Below, piece after piece: positions 8,795-18,214 of a stretch of 64,000 nt of DNA. The translations under genes were made by a program, and so were the position numbers. The notes below the pieces were generated by a model. The model was not told the DNA's origin. It worked only from the letters and a program-made list of their open reading frames with translations, and did not search any database. Positions within the stretch are counted from its first letter, which is position 1. Every line of letters begins with the position of its first letter. This DNA is from Prosthecochloris ethylica (GTDB lineage Bacteria > Bacteroidota > Chlorobiia > Chlorobiales > Chlorobiaceae): the NCBI RefSeq assembly GCF_015234275.1, contig NZ_JADGII010000001.1. One strand, 5' to 3'.

Positions 8795-9706
8795 ATGAGC
8801 TCTCTTCTTTTTCTCGGCCTTATACTGCTGTTTATCGGCTTTACGGCGAAATCGCTGAACCCGGGGCTCCTGCGGTTTGCAGGCCTGTTCAAAATCGGAG
8901 GCATCTTCGCGATTGTCCTTGCACTGCTGACATCGGCCGTCCGTATCATCGAACCTGGCAAAGTCGGTGTCAAGGTTCTGTTCGGTGAAGTGCAGGAAAC
9001 GATTCTCCCCAGCGGACTGAACCTTGTCAATCCGCTGGTCAACGTGGAAATGTTCGATGTGACGACCCAGACATACACCATGTCCGGAACCGAAACAGAA
9101 ATGTCGCAAATCAGCGATGCCCCTATCAGGGTGCTGTCGGCGGACGGACTTGAAGTCACCATCGATATGACGGTGCTCTACCGCATCAATCCGACTCAGG
9201 CGCCGTCGATCCGCAAGGAGATCGGCCCCGGCAGGACCTACATCGACAAGATTGTCCGCCCGACCGCACGAACCCGCATCAGGGACAATGCGGTTGTCTA
9301 CAATGCGGTTGAACTCTATTCGGCCAAGCGTGACGAGTTTCAGGTCAAGATTTTTGACAGTATCCAGAAGGACTTCGAGCAGCACGGCCTGATCCTCGAG
9401 AACCTCCTGATCCGCAATATCTCTCTGCCGGCCTCGGTGAAGGCGGCGATCGAGGCGAAAATCAATGCCGAGCAGGAAGCACAGAAAATGCAGTTCGTCC
9501 TGCAGAAAGAGGAACAGGAAGCTGAGCGCAAGCGGGTCGAGGCCCAGGGTATTTCCGACTACCAGGACATTCTCACACGCTCCCTGACAGAAAAACTGAT
9601 CGAGTACGAGCGCGTCAAGGCACTGCAGAACCTGGTCAAGTCAGACAATTCCAAGGTCATTATCATGGGCGACCAGACCGGCGCCTCGGTCCTGATCGGG
9701 AAGTAA
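8795..9706 (+). CDS. SPFH/Band 7 (prohibitin-like) membrane protein
   Basis: A 303-aa prohibitin homologue. Hydrophobic segments lie at about residues 3-16 and 34-48, followed by the SPFH/Band 7 domain (EPGKVGVKVLFGEV through the VRPTARTRIRDN segment) and an Ala/Glu-rich coiled coil (EAKINAEQEAQKMQFVLQKE) used for ring assembly. Proteins of this family form large membrane-anchored rings that organise membrane microdomains and modulate membrane proteases such as FtsH. The two hydrophobic stretches before the SPFH domain put the bulk on one face of the membrane, but the side cannot be fixed from sequence. The gene lies 42 bp after the M16 peptidase gene, consistent with a shared role in envelope proteostasis, which is inference. 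The C-terminus GDQTGASVLIGK resembles other bacterial prohibitins. Confidence 0.92.
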   Translation: MSSLLFLGLILLFIGFTAKSLNPGLLRFAGLFKIGGIFAIVLALLTSAVRIIEPGKVGVKVLFGEVQETILPSGLNLVNPLVNVEMFDVTTQTYTMSGTETEMSQISDAPIRVLSADGLEVTIDMTVLYRINPTQAPSIRKEIGPGRTYIDKIVRPTARTRIRDNAVVYNAVELYSAKRDEFQVKIFDSIQKDFEQHGLILENLLIRNISLPASVKAAIEAKINAEQEAQKMQFVLQKEEQEAERKRVEAQGISDYQDILTRSLTEKLIEYERVKALQNLVKSDNSKVIIMGDQTGASVLIGK

Positions 9707-9710
9707 CTGT

Positions 9711-9848
9711 GCCTGTGGCGAAGTGACCGGTGACGGGTGACGAGAAACCCCATAACAACGACGTTTTTGTATTCTTTTCTCGTCACTCGTCATGCTGGCG
9801 TGCGCCAGCGCGCCGAACAAATCAACAGATCAACAAATCAACCTCTTC
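9711..9848. repeat. Heptad relic and hairpins in the SPFH-lptF/G gap
   Basis: Contains GTGACCG-GTGACGG-GTGACGA heptads (from about 9725), an inverted counterpart TCGTCACTCGTCA (about 9780-9792), a CTGGCG-TG-CGCCAG hairpin directly after it, and three ATCAAC octads. The first two can pair into a long stem around a T-rich loop. These are the same building blocks as in the large modular repeats, here as a short remnant. An ATG at 9792 falls inside it. Confidence 0.6.
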
Positions 9849-10931
9849 TTGAAACGTCTGGACATCTATATCGGGCGTCAGTTTCTTGCGACGTTCCTCT
9901 TTGCCAGCCTGAGTTTTCTTGTGCTGTTTATCGTTATCGACCTGATCGAGAATGTCGACAGATTTATCAAGAACGATATCGGGCCCGGAGTGGCGGCCCA
10001 GTACTACCTCAGCTGGCTGCCGGAAGTCTTTCTTCTCACCGCTCCGGTGGCTGTCCTGCTCGCCTCACTCTATATCACCGGGCGCCTCTCGTCATCAAAC
10101 GAACTGCCGGTCATCTTCTCTGCAGGAATCGGCCTGAAACGCCTCCTTTTGCCGTTTCTGACGATCACACTGGCCATCAGCGCTCTGAACATGGTCAACG
10201 CGGGATGGATCGTGCCGCACGCGACCATCCACAAAAACTGGTTCGGGGTCCACTATCTCAACAAATCATACGACAGCAATTTCGAGAAGGGCAACGTTCA
10301 TATTCTCGAATCGGACAACAGGATCCTTTCGCTCGCCAGGGTGGACCAGAACAGCGGCATCGCAGAAAACGTCCGGATCGAAACCTTCGAGGGATCCCGT
10401 ATGGTGGAACGCATCGATGCGGATTCCATGCGCTACAGCGAACATGCAGGGCGCTGGCTGCTGGACAATGTCCGTCATCGCCGTTTTCTCCCTGACACGA
10501 CCCTCTACACCGAGAATCCGGGAACGGATACCCTCGAGCTTTCAATTACCGCTTCTTCGCTGAAAGAGTACCACCTGCGACCGGATGAAATGAACATTGT
10601 CCAGCATCGCCGCTTTATTGACGAAAAACAACAAGCGGGGTTCTCGAACCTGCAGGTCGCGATTATCCAGTTTCACTCAAAACTTGCCCAACCGGTTGCC
10701 TCGCTGATCATGGTTCTTATCGGCGTCCCGCTCTCAACCCGGAAAAAACGCAGCGGGCTGGCACTTGAAGCCGGTTTGAGCCTGCTGATCGGCTTTGTGT
10801 TTCTCGGCTTTCAGAAGACCATACTTTCTGTCGGTGAAGTGGAACAGCTGGACCCTGTCCTGGCTGCCTGGCTGCCGAACCTGCTGTTCCTGGCTGTCGC
10901 CATCCTGCTCTACAAAACAGCGAAAACCTGA
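9849..10931 (+). CDS. LptF/LptG (YjgP/YjgQ) family permease
   Basis: Membrane component of the LptBFG ABC transporter that extracts lipopolysaccharide from the inner membrane for delivery to the cell surface. About 360 aa, with three hydrophobic segments near the N-terminus (FLFASLSFLVLFIVIDLI; FLLTAPVAVLLASLYI; LLLPFLTITLAISAL), a periplasmic beta-rich domain, and three more at the C-terminus, as usual for the family. The motif KLAQPVASLIMVLIGVPLS is a family hallmark. I place the start at TTG 9849 (first residues MKRLDIYIGRQF, matching homologues). The ATG at 9792 would add 19 residues encoded entirely by a repeat relic, so I reject it. Whether this is the F or the G paralogue cannot be decided; the partner gene is not in the window. 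The SAM hydroxide adenosyltransferase gene follows after 5 bp. Confidence 0.88.
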   Translation: MKRLDIYIGRQFLATFLFASLSFLVLFIVIDLIENVDRFIKNDIGPGVAAQYYLSWLPEVFLLTAPVAVLLASLYITGRLSSSNELPVIFSAGIGLKRLLLPFLTITLAISALNMVNAGWIVPHATIHKNWFGVHYLNKSYDSNFEKGNVHILESDNRILSLARVDQNSGIAENVRIETFEGSRMVERIDADSMRYSEHAGRWLLDNVRHRRFLPDTTLYTENPGTDTLELSITASSLKEYHLRPDEMNIVQHRRFIDEKQQAGFSNLQVAIIQFHSKLAQPVASLIMVLIGVPLSTRKKRSGLALEAGLSLLIGFVFLGFQKTILSVGEVEQLDPVLAAWLPNLLFLAVAILLYKTAKT

Positions 10932-10936
10932 TCACC

Positions 10937-11770
10937 ATGCATCTGCCATCGCCTCCTGTTATCGCACTCCTGACAGATTTCGGACTGCGCGATCCTTACG
11001 TAGGTATCATGAAAGGAGTGATTGCCTCGATCAGCCCGCAGGCGAATGTTATCGATATCACCCATGCGGTCATACCGCAGAACATCCGTCACGGTGCGCT
11101 GCTGCTTGCCGCGTCGTCACCGTGGTTTGCCGAAGGAACAATCTTCGTGGCGGTCGTCGATCCCGGCGTCGGCTCATCCCGCCGTCCCATAGCGCTGGAA
11201 ACTGATCGCGGCACGTTTATCGCACCGGACAACGGAGTTCTCTCGATAGTCATGAGGCAACACGCTCCGGTCTCATGCCATCATATCACCAACCCGGAAG
11301 TCATGCTTCCCTCCCCCGGCGCTACGTTCCACGGACGGGATATATTCTCACCTGCAGCCGCCCATCTGGCAGCCGGCAGGACAATCGGGGAGCTCGGCCC
11401 GAAGATCGACCCCGGAAGCTGTACAAGAACAGGGTTTCCAGAACCGCATATCGGGCGCCAGGGATCGCACATCCGGGGAGAAGTGCTCTATAGCGATATC
11501 TACGGAAACCTGGTCACTTCGATCGAGTGTTCGCTGATCGAGGGCCATCCGGAACAGTGGCAGGTCGAAGCGGGCACACAGGTGCTGCAGAACATCAGGA
11601 GAACCTACAGCGATGTTGCAGAGGGAGAACCACTGGCGTACTGCGGAAGCAGCGGCTACCTCGAAATTGCCGTACGCAACGGCAGCGCCGCCGCACAACT
11701 CGACCTGGATGCCGGCGATGCGGTCACCCTTCTTCGCCGGGAGGGGGGAATGAACTCTCCGGGTCACTGA
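10937..11770 (+). CDS. SAM hydroxide adenosyltransferase (DUF62 family)
   Basis: Homologue of the enzymes that hydrolyse S-adenosylmethionine to adenosine and methionine using water/hydroxide, related to fluorinase and chlorinase. At 277 aa it is the usual size. Visible motifs are LLTDFGLRDPYVGIMKG at the N-terminus, VVDPGVGSSRRP, IAPDNGVLS, and FHGRDIFSPAAAHLA. The conserved Asp-Arg-His set proposed to position the hydroxide is present in these segments. The C-terminal domain includes YSDIYGNLVTSI. Its physiological role in bacteria is not settled. The gene follows lptF/G by 5 bp, so it is probably in the same transcript. Its last 47 bp overlap, antisense, the 3' end of trkA. Confidence 0.92.
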   Translation: MHLPSPPVIALLTDFGLRDPYVGIMKGVIASISPQANVIDITHAVIPQNIRHGALLLAASSPWFAEGTIFVAVVDPGVGSSRRPIALETDRGTFIAPDNGVLSIVMRQHAPVSCHHITNPEVMLPSPGATFHGRDIFSPAAAHLAAGRTIGELGPKIDPGSCTRTGFPEPHIGRQGSHIRGEVLYSDIYGNLVTSIECSLIEGHPEQWQVEAGTQVLQNIRRTYSDVAEGEPLAYCGSSGYLEIAVRNGSAAAQLDLDAGDAVTLLRREGGMNSPGH

Positions 11771-12464
11771 GAAGGTGCTCGAACGCCTTGCGATTGCCGA
11801 ACAGCAGGAGAATATCATCTTTCTCGATCACGCTTTCCGGTTGCGGTATGCCGATGAAGCGTTCAACGTCACGGGTAGCGAGGCCCCAGAAATGCGGCTG
11901 GGTTTCGATGCGCTTGATGGTGATCAGCACGACCTGATACTCCTCACGAAATCTGATGTCCCCGACTTTTCTGCCGATAAACTTCGACGGAGCGCGGATT
12001 TCGGTAATCTCGTAGTCCGAAGAGAGTTCGAGACGATTGAACTGGTCCTGGAGAGAGAGCTTGTTGGCCAGCCGGTACGCCGCATCGACTGCGGGCAGGA
12101 TAACCTCCTCGATATCGAGATGGCGCAGAATATAGGCGTGCCGAGTAGTTGTTGCTCGCGCAATGATACGCTTGACCCCGAGATTTCGCAACACGGTAAC
12201 AATGAGCAGTGTTTCTTCGAACTCGTCACCGATGCAGATAATGGCGGCGTCGAACTCTTCGACTGCCTGGCTCTCGAGCGCCTTCTCTTCGGTAGCATCG
12301 AGGCAGACCGTTCGCTCGACGACATCCTTGATCTCTTCGAGGTGCTCCATACTTGAATCGATCGCCAGCACCTCGATACCTTTTTTGGCAAGGGTGACTG
12401 CCAGCTGGGAACCAAAATCACCCATGCCGATCAAGGCGTATTTTTCTTTTCTGACACTGTCCAT
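11724..12464 (-). CDS. trkA: Potassium uptake regulatory protein, single-RCK TrkA/KtrA type
   Basis: Cytoplasmic gating subunit of a Trk/Ktr potassium channel. It has one Rossmann RCK_N domain with the nucleotide-binding GMGDFGSQLA loop (about residues 13-22) and an acidic residue ending beta-2 (AIDSS), then a TrkA_C domain (EITEIRAPSKFIGRKV onwards). A length of 246 aa with a single RCK pair matches KtrA-like proteins that form octameric rings, rather than E. coli TrkA, which has two. It follows trkH by 13 bp and almost certainly serves that channel. The C-terminal tail is Pro-rich and encoded across a 47-bp convergent overlap with the upstream plus-strand gene. Confidence 0.93.
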   Translation of the reverse strand: MDSVRKEKYALIGMGDFGSQLAVTLAKKGIEVLAIDSSMEHLEEIKDVVERTVCLDATEEKALESQAVEEFDAAIICIGDEFEETLLIVTVLRNLGVKRIIARATTTRHAYILRHLDIEEVILPAVDAAYRLANKLSLQDQFNRLELSSDYEITEIRAPSKFIGRKVGDIRFREEYQVVLITIKRIETQPHFWGLATRDVERFIGIPQPESVIEKDDILLLFGNRKAFEHLLSDPESSFPPPGEEG

Positions 12465-12477
12465 ACGTACTTGCTGG

Positions 12478-14352
12478 TTAAATCATGACATTTTCCCTGG
12501 TGTAGGCATAACGCCCGAACGACCGCTGCCGGATAACGGCCCCGAGTACCGATAACATACCGATCCTGCCGATAAACATGGAAACGATAATCACCAGTTT
12601 CCCGGTCTGGCTCAACCCGGAGGTAATCCCTGTCGAGAGGCCGACGGTCCCGACCGCCGAAACCACCTCGAACAGCAGCTCTTCAAAGGGAAACTGTTCG
12701 GTGATCAGGAGAATAAACAATGCAAAGGCAATGTAAAACACCGAAAGAATAACGGTGCTGAAAGCCTTGACGACCGTGACCGGTGCAACCTGTTTCCTGA
12801 AGATATCGATTCTGTTACGACCCGAAACGATAGCTGAAATATTGAGCACGGCAACGGCCAGTGTGGAGGTTTTGATCCCGCCTCCTGTCGAACCGGGAGA
12901 TGCACCGACCCACATGAGCAGCACCAGGAAAAACAGGGATGGAACAGAAAACGAGCCGATATCGAGCGTGTTGAACCCCGCGGTTCTTGCAGAAACCGAG
13001 TGGAACAGGGCACTGAACACACGGTCGGCGACGGGAAGGGCACCGAGAGCGCCGTTCCACTCCAGGAGCGCGATACCGAGGGCACCGAAAGACAGCAGCA
13101 GCGATGTCGTGATCAGTACAAGCTTCGAATGCAGCGACAGGCGGATTTTGAGCTTGCGGGATTTTTTCTGCGGAAACAGCCTCAGCGTGTCGACCTGCTC
13201 GGCCTCGACAGGCTCTCCCTTGACAAGCCCGAAACGGCTGCGGACTCGATAGTTCAGGAGCATGAAGATATTGGTGATCACGGGAAAGCCCAGCCCACCG
13301 ATGACGATCAGGAACATGATGGTCACCAGGGCCGTAACGGAGTGCTGGATCTCGGCGGCCATCAGGTTATCCGACCAGAGAGAAAAACCGCCGTTACAGA
13401 ATGCCGAAACGGAATGAAAGAGCGCGAAAAAAAGCTGCTCAGGAACCGAGGAAAAACCATAGGTACTGAAATCGTAGTACAGAATAACCGCCGCGACCGC
13501 TTCGACGACAAATGCAAACACAATCACATGGATGACCGTGGAACGGATACGCCCGAGGCTCTCCTCCCCGAGCAGTGACTGGAGGGTCGCATACTGCTTG
13601 AGCCCTGATCCGGAGCCGAGCATATAGGCGAAAAACGTCGTCATGGTCATGATGCCCAGGCCCCCGAGCTGCATCAGTACCATGATGACAGCCTGCCCGA
13701 AGACGGTCAGCTCGGTAGCCGTATCGACAACGACCAGCCCGGTGACGCAGATTGCACTGGTAGACATGAACAGAGCATCGATCAGCGGCATCGATCCCGA
13801 TACCGACGCTTTCGGCATGAGCAGCAGCAGCGTGCCGAGCACGATAAAGATCAGAAAACTCATGATAATCAGCAGGGCGGGCTGCAGATTGAACGTCATG
13901 ATCCGCTGGCTGTACCGCAGCGCAGGCGGCACGAGGGCAAGCAGCAGCAGAATCTGGGTGATGACAATGTAGATTTTTGCGATGGCCCCGGGCAGCAGAC
14001 CCGGCAGAAAGGAGTGCATGACGGCCGTGATCTGCGCGGGAAATATCAGAAACGTCAGAATCAGAAGCATGATCAGAATATCCGGCCAATGGGAACGGAG
14101 ATAGGAGACTCGATCGGATATCAGCAGCAGGCGCAGGAGACCGCCCAGCGCAAAAATCCACAGAATCGAGAAATCCAGGGACTGGATGAACAGGCTTTGA
14201 GAGGGGGAAAGGTAAAAACCGTATTCGGCGACGAGAGAAAACACCGCGGGAAATGCCAGGAGCATCAGGACCCGGTCAATGAACCACAGAAGGCGGACCT
14301 TGCCGCCTTCTCCCTCATTGATCATTCCGGGCTTCACAATCAGTTTGCCCAT
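12478..14352 (-). CDS. trkH: Trk/Ktr potassium transporter membrane subunit
   Basis: Ion-conducting subunit (624 aa) of a Trk/Ktr potassium uptake system in the inner membrane. The four degenerate pore loops of the superfamily can be seen, each with its filter glycine: AICVTGLVVVD, SAFCNGGFSLW, SARTAGFNTLD and AVGTVGLSTG. The protein is longer than a minimal TrkH because of several extra N-terminal hydrophobic helices (about residues 15-175) before the core. Family-typical sequences include MSTSAICVTG and GASPGSTGGGIKTSTLAV. It sits between the sigma factor gene (15 bp upstream) and trkA (13 bp downstream), all on the minus strand. Confidence 0.95.
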   Translation of the reverse strand: MGKLIVKPGMINEGEGGKVRLLWFIDRVLMLLAFPAVFSLVAEYGFYLSPSQSLFIQSLDFSILWIFALGGLLRLLLISDRVSYLRSHWPDILIMLLILTFLIFPAQITAVMHSFLPGLLPGAIAKIYIVITQILLLLALVPPALRYSQRIMTFNLQPALLIIMSFLIFIVLGTLLLLMPKASVSGSMPLIDALFMSTSAICVTGLVVVDTATELTVFGQAVIMVLMQLGGLGIMTMTTFFAYMLGSGSGLKQYATLQSLLGEESLGRIRSTVIHVIVFAFVVEAVAAVILYYDFSTYGFSSVPEQLFFALFHSVSAFCNGGFSLWSDNLMAAEIQHSVTALVTIMFLIVIGGLGFPVITNIFMLLNYRVRSRFGLVKGEPVEAEQVDTLRLFPQKKSRKLKIRLSLHSKLVLITTSLLLSFGALGIALLEWNGALGALPVADRVFSALFHSVSARTAGFNTLDIGSFSVPSLFFLVLLMWVGASPGSTGGGIKTSTLAVAVLNISAIVSGRNRIDIFRKQVAPVTVVKAFSTVILSVFYIAFALFILLITEQFPFEELLFEVVSAVGTVGLSTGITSGLSQTGKLVIIVSMFIGRIGMLSVLGAVIRQRSFGRYAYTRENVMI

Positions 14353-14367
14353 GATTCAGTGCAGCGG

Positions 14368-15267
14368 TTAACTGCCGATATACTCCTTGAGAACTTTACT
14401 GTAGGCTGACTGCCGAAGCCGTCTGATCGCCTTTTCCTTGATCTGGCGCACGCGCTCGCGAGTCAGCTTGAACTTTTCTCCGATCTCTTCGAGGGTGAGC
14501 GGATTTTCCATACCGATCCCGAAGTAGGAACGGATAACATCTGCTTCACGCGGGGCGAGCACAGAGAGTGAACGCTCCACTTCAAGAGTCAGCGAGTCAC
14601 GCGTAAGGCTGTGGTCGGGTTTCTGCCCATCGTGCTGCAGCACATCGAGCAGGCGATTGTCGTCACCCTGAGCGAAAGGAGCGTCGACAGACACATGGCG
14701 GCCGGCGATCTTGAGTGTATCGGCGACATCCTGTGAATCCATGTCGAGTACATTGGCAAGTTCCTTGGTATTCGGGTCTCGCTCGTACTCCTGCTCGAGC
14801 TGGCTGTATGCCTTGCTGATCTTGTTGAGTGTGCCGACACGGTTGAGCGGAAGGCGGACAATCCTGGACTGTTCAGCCAGAGCCTGAAGAATTGACTGGC
14901 GAATCCACCAGACAGCATAGGAAATGAATTTGAAACCCCTGGTTTCGTCAAAACGCTTGGCGGCCTTGATAAGTCCGAGGTTACCCTCGTTGATCAGGTC
15001 ACCGAGGGTCAGCCCCTGGTTCTGGTACTGCTTGGCAACAGAAACAACAAACCGCAGATTTCCCTTGATCAGTTTGTCGAGGGCTCTTTTCGCTCTCTTG
15101 TATTCCGGCGTATCCACCGGCATATCATACCCTTCCTTGATCGCACGCGTCAGCTTCACTTCGTCTTCTGCAGTCAGGAGCTCATACTTCCCGATCTCCT
15201 GCAGATACCGGTCGAGAGAAAGGCTCTCACGATTGGTGATCTGTTTACTGATTTTTAGTTGCCTCAT
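14368..15267 (-). CDS. rpoD: Primary RNA polymerase sigma factor (RpoD/SigA family, short form)
   Basis: Group 1-type sigma-70 of 299 aa lacking region 1.1, the short form typical of Bacteroidetes/Chlorobi housekeeping sigma factors. Region 1.2 is seen at SLDRYLQEIGKYELLT; region 2 with GLIKAAKRFDETRGFKFISY and the -10 recognition segment AVWWIRQSILQAL; region 3; and region 4 with TLEEIGEKFKLTRERVRQIK, the -35 recognition helix-turn-helix. The frame opens at a GTG at 15273, but ATG 15267 has a GGAG Shine-Dalgarno 7 nt upstream and starts MRQLKISKQIT as in homologues, so I use it. It lies downstream of clpP and valS and upstream of trkH on the same strand. A 187-bp gap to valS probably holds its own promoter. 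Confidence 0.95.
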   Translation of the reverse strand: MRQLKISKQITNRESLSLDRYLQEIGKYELLTAEDEVKLTRAIKEGYDMPVDTPEYKRAKRALDKLIKGNLRFVVSVAKQYQNQGLTLGDLINEGNLGLIKAAKRFDETRGFKFISYAVWWIRQSILQALAEQSRIVRLPLNRVGTLNKISKAYSQLEQEYERDPNTKELANVLDMDSQDVADTLKIAGRHVSVDAPFAQGDDNRLLDVLQHDGQKPDHSLTRDSLTLEVERSLSVLAPREADVIRSYFGIGMENPLTLEEIGEKFKLTRERVRQIKEKAIRRLRQSAYSKVLKEYIGS

Positions 15268-15404
15268 TGACACTCTCCATCTAGTCTTCCTTAAAGAACG
15301 CCGGACCTCTCAACATGAACCGGCAAAGATAAGAAAATTACCGTTCAATGAAAAAAACGCTCCATTCAGGGGAGGCTCCATGAGGACCACACCAAGCGCG
15401 AATG

Positions 15405-15438
15405 CCCGCACCACCCCTCTTCTGCGGGCTGGTGCGGG
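15405..15438. other. Strong inverted repeat between valS and rpoD
   Basis: CCCGCACCA at 15405-15413 pairs perfectly with TGGTGCGGG at 15430-15438, giving a 9-bp stem with a 16-nt loop just after the valS stop codon. No U-run follows on either strand, so it may be a processing or pausing hairpin, or a weak terminator, rather than a classical intrinsic terminator. Confidence 0.45.
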
Positions 15439-15454
15439 ATGAACCCTGCTATGA

Positions 15455-18163
15455 TCAATCACTGAGCACATGAAGATTTGCCTGCAGTTTTTCGAGATTA
15501 TCCTGTGCTTCATGCAGTTTTTCCTGCTCTTTGCGCACAACCTCTTCAGGCGCATTGGCGACAAACCCCTGATTGGACAGCTTCTTTTCAAGCCTCTTCA
15601 CGTATGCCATAACATTGGCAACCTCTTTCTCGAGACGGGCAATTTCCTTTTCGAATGATATCAAACCCTTCAGTGGAACAAAAAGTTCATGGCCATCGAC
15701 CACAGCCGAAGCTGAACGGGGTGGACGGACAGCATCGACGACGATATCGACGCGTGAACGCGTCAGACCGGAAATGATCGGGCTGTATGACTGAAGTTCT
15801 GCGACTGCAGACTGCCGGGAAGCCTTGACGATGACCTCTGCCTCCATATCGTGCGGCACGCTGAACAACGCCCTGATGCTTCGTATTTCGGAGACAATGC
15901 TCTGCACCAGCCCGAAGCCCCCGACGTCGAGACCGCGCCATTGCTCCAGGGGCTGTGGCATGGCCTGCAGTGAAATGCTCTCTTCTGCGGAGCGGTCGAG
16001 AATGTGGTGCCAGATCTCGTCGGTCATGAACGGCATGACCGGATGCAGCAGCTTCATGACCCCTTCGAGCACCGAAATCGCCAGGCAGACTTTGGCCCGG
16101 GCGTCTTCAGGTGCTGCGGTGTCAAGTTCGATTTTCATGGCCTCGAGGTACCAGTCACAGTAGTCGCCACGGAAAAATTCGTAGAGAGAGCGAACGATAT
16201 CGTTGAGCCTGAACTGCCTGAAGGCCTGGTGGTAGCCCTCGAGCAGCGCATGATAGCGCTGCAGAATCCATCGTTCCGGTCCTGAGCATGCATCGGGGTC
16301 CGGACGGAATTCGCGGTACATCGAACTGAACTCGTCCATGTCGGTGAAATACTTCTCGCGCTGCATGAAAACAAGGCGGGTAGCGTTCCAGATCTTCGTG
16401 GCGAAGTTGCGCCCGAGTTCACATTTCTCTTCACCGAAAAGCACATCCTGGCCGAGAGGGGCAATGTAGACGATGGTGAACCGAAGAGCATCGGTTCCGT
16501 AGGTGTCGATCACCTTGAGCGGATCGGGGGAATTGCCGAGCGACTTGGAGAGCTTGCGCCCCTTCAGGTCACGGATAATGCTGGTGAAATACACATCACG
16601 GAACGGAATTTCGCCCTTGAAGTACAGGCCGGCCATGATCATCCTGGCAACCCAGAAAAAGATAATATCCGGGCCGGTCACCAGTGTGCTGGTCGGGTAG
16701 AATGCCCGAATATCGTCATTGTCGCAGTGACCGCCGTCCCAGCCGAGGGTAGTGAGGGGCCAGAGCCAGGAAGAGAACCATGTATCGAGCACATCCTCGT
16801 CCTGCACCAGTTTATCGGTCCCGGCAAGATGGCATGCCTCTTCGTAGGATTCAGCCACCCAGGTGCGACCCTCGCTGTCGTACCAGGCGGGAATACGGTG
16901 CCCCCACCAGAGCTGGCGGGATATGCACCAGTCCTGGATATTTTCCATCCAGTGACGGTAGGTACTGAGCCAGTGGCGGGGATGGAAAGTGATCTCTCCC
17001 TCTTCGACGACCTCGAGCGCTTTTTCGGCGAGCGGTTTCATATTGACGAACCACTGCTCGGAGAGATACGGCTCGACGACGACATCGGCCCGTTCCGAAT
17101 AGCCGACATTGTGTTCGTACTCTTCGGTTCTGACGAGATTACCGCGCTCCTCGAGGTCGTGCACAATCTTTTTGCGGGCCTCGAAGCGATCCATTCCGCG
17201 GTAGCCGAAATCATCGATCATCCGGCCGTCACGCCCGACAACCGTGATCACCGGGAGGTTATGGCGGGAGGCGACGTCGTAGTCGTTCGGGTCGTGGGCG
17301 GGTGTTATCTTCAGTGCACCGGTACCGAACTCGATATCGACATAGGAATCCGCTATCACCGGAATGTGGCGTCCGGCGACCGGTACCACGCAGAGTTCTC
17401 CGATCAGATCACGGTAACGCGGATCTTCGGGGTTCACGGCAATCGCAACGTCTGCCAGAATGGTTTCGGGCCTGACGGTCGCAATGGTGATCGATTCTTC
17501 GGGGCGGCTGACCAGCGGATAACTGACATAGACCAGCTCGTCCTTTCGGGATTTCATGATCACCTCTTCATCCGACAGTGCGGTCTGGGAGACCGGGCAC
17601 CAGTTGATGATGCGCTTGCCGCGATAGATCAACCCGTCTCGGTACAGCGAGATAAACGCATGGCGCACCGCTTTCGACGCACGCTCATCCATGGTGAACA
17701 GGTTACGGCGCCAGTCACAGGAGATGCCGAGCTTGCGAAGCTGGCGGGTAATGAGCCCGCCGTACTCGTCACGCCACTGCCAGACATGATCAAGAAACTC
17801 CCTGCGGCCGAGATCGTGACGGGAGATGCCCTCTTTTCTCAGTTTTTTCTCGACCACGGTCTGCGTGGCGATACCGGCGTGATCGGTCCCCGGAAGCCAG
17901 AGCGCTTCCCGCCCCTGCATGCGCTGGTAGCGGATGAAAATATCCTGAAGAGTATGGTTGAGCACATGACCGAGCGTCAGGCTGCCGGTAACGTTCGGCG
18001 GAGGCATAAGCACGGTATAGGACTCTTTGCCCCCCTCGAGTACCCTGGAGCTTTCGGCTTCGTATACACCGAGTTCTTCCCAGTGGGCACTGCTCCAGCG
18101 CTGCTCCACATCATGATGGTTATAGGTTTTTTCAAGATTCGAGTGACGTAACTGATCGCTCAT
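15455..18163 (-). CDS. valS: Valyl-tRNA synthetase
   Basis: Class I aminoacyl-tRNA synthetase charging tRNA-Val, 902 aa. The catalytic Rossmann fold shows the HIGH-equivalent GHVLN in PPNVTGSLTLGHVLN (about residue 64) and the KMSKS-equivalent KLSKS in DLKGRKLSKSLGNS. Between them lies the CP1 editing domain, including TVRPETILADVAIAVNPED, which hydrolyses misacylated Thr-tRNA. The C-terminus carries the tRNA-binding arm coiled coil (KEIARLEKEVANVMAYVKRLEKK) typical of ValRS. It starts 51 bp downstream of clpP on the minus strand. Confidence 0.98.
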   Translation of the reverse strand: MSDQLRHSNLEKTYNHHDVEQRWSSAHWEELGVYEAESSRVLEGGKESYTVLMPPPNVTGSLTLGHVLNHTLQDIFIRYQRMQGREALWLPGTDHAGIATQTVVEKKLRKEGISRHDLGRREFLDHVWQWRDEYGGLITRQLRKLGISCDWRRNLFTMDERASKAVRHAFISLYRDGLIYRGKRIINWCPVSQTALSDEEVIMKSRKDELVYVSYPLVSRPEESITIATVRPETILADVAIAVNPEDPRYRDLIGELCVVPVAGRHIPVIADSYVDIEFGTGALKITPAHDPNDYDVASRHNLPVITVVGRDGRMIDDFGYRGMDRFEARKKIVHDLEERGNLVRTEEYEHNVGYSERADVVVEPYLSEQWFVNMKPLAEKALEVVEEGEITFHPRHWLSTYRHWMENIQDWCISRQLWWGHRIPAWYDSEGRTWVAESYEEACHLAGTDKLVQDEDVLDTWFSSWLWPLTTLGWDGGHCDNDDIRAFYPTSTLVTGPDIIFFWVARMIMAGLYFKGEIPFRDVYFTSIIRDLKGRKLSKSLGNSPDPLKVIDTYGTDALRFTIVYIAPLGQDVLFGEEKCELGRNFATKIWNATRLVFMQREKYFTDMDEFSSMYREFRPDPDACSGPERWILQRYHALLEGYHQAFRQFRLNDIVRSLYEFFRGDYCDWYLEAMKIELDTAAPEDARAKVCLAISVLEGVMKLLHPVMPFMTDEIWHHILDRSAEESISLQAMPQPLEQWRGLDVGGFGLVQSIVSEIRSIRALFSVPHDMEAEVIVKASRQSAVAELQSYSPIISGLTRSRVDIVVDAVRPPRSASAVVDGHELFVPLKGLISFEKEIARLEKEVANVMAYVKRLEKKLSNQGFVANAPEEVVRKEQEKLHEAQDNLEKLQANLHVLSD

Positions 18164-18214
18164 GATGCTGTTCTGTGAAATTCTCTGTTATCGCGTGTTC
18201 CTGTCGGCTGCAGC

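Noticed and set aside
16727..18151. 474-aa plus-strand ORF
   Set aside because: Lies antisense to valS, in a frame kept open by its codon bias; no recognisable domain.
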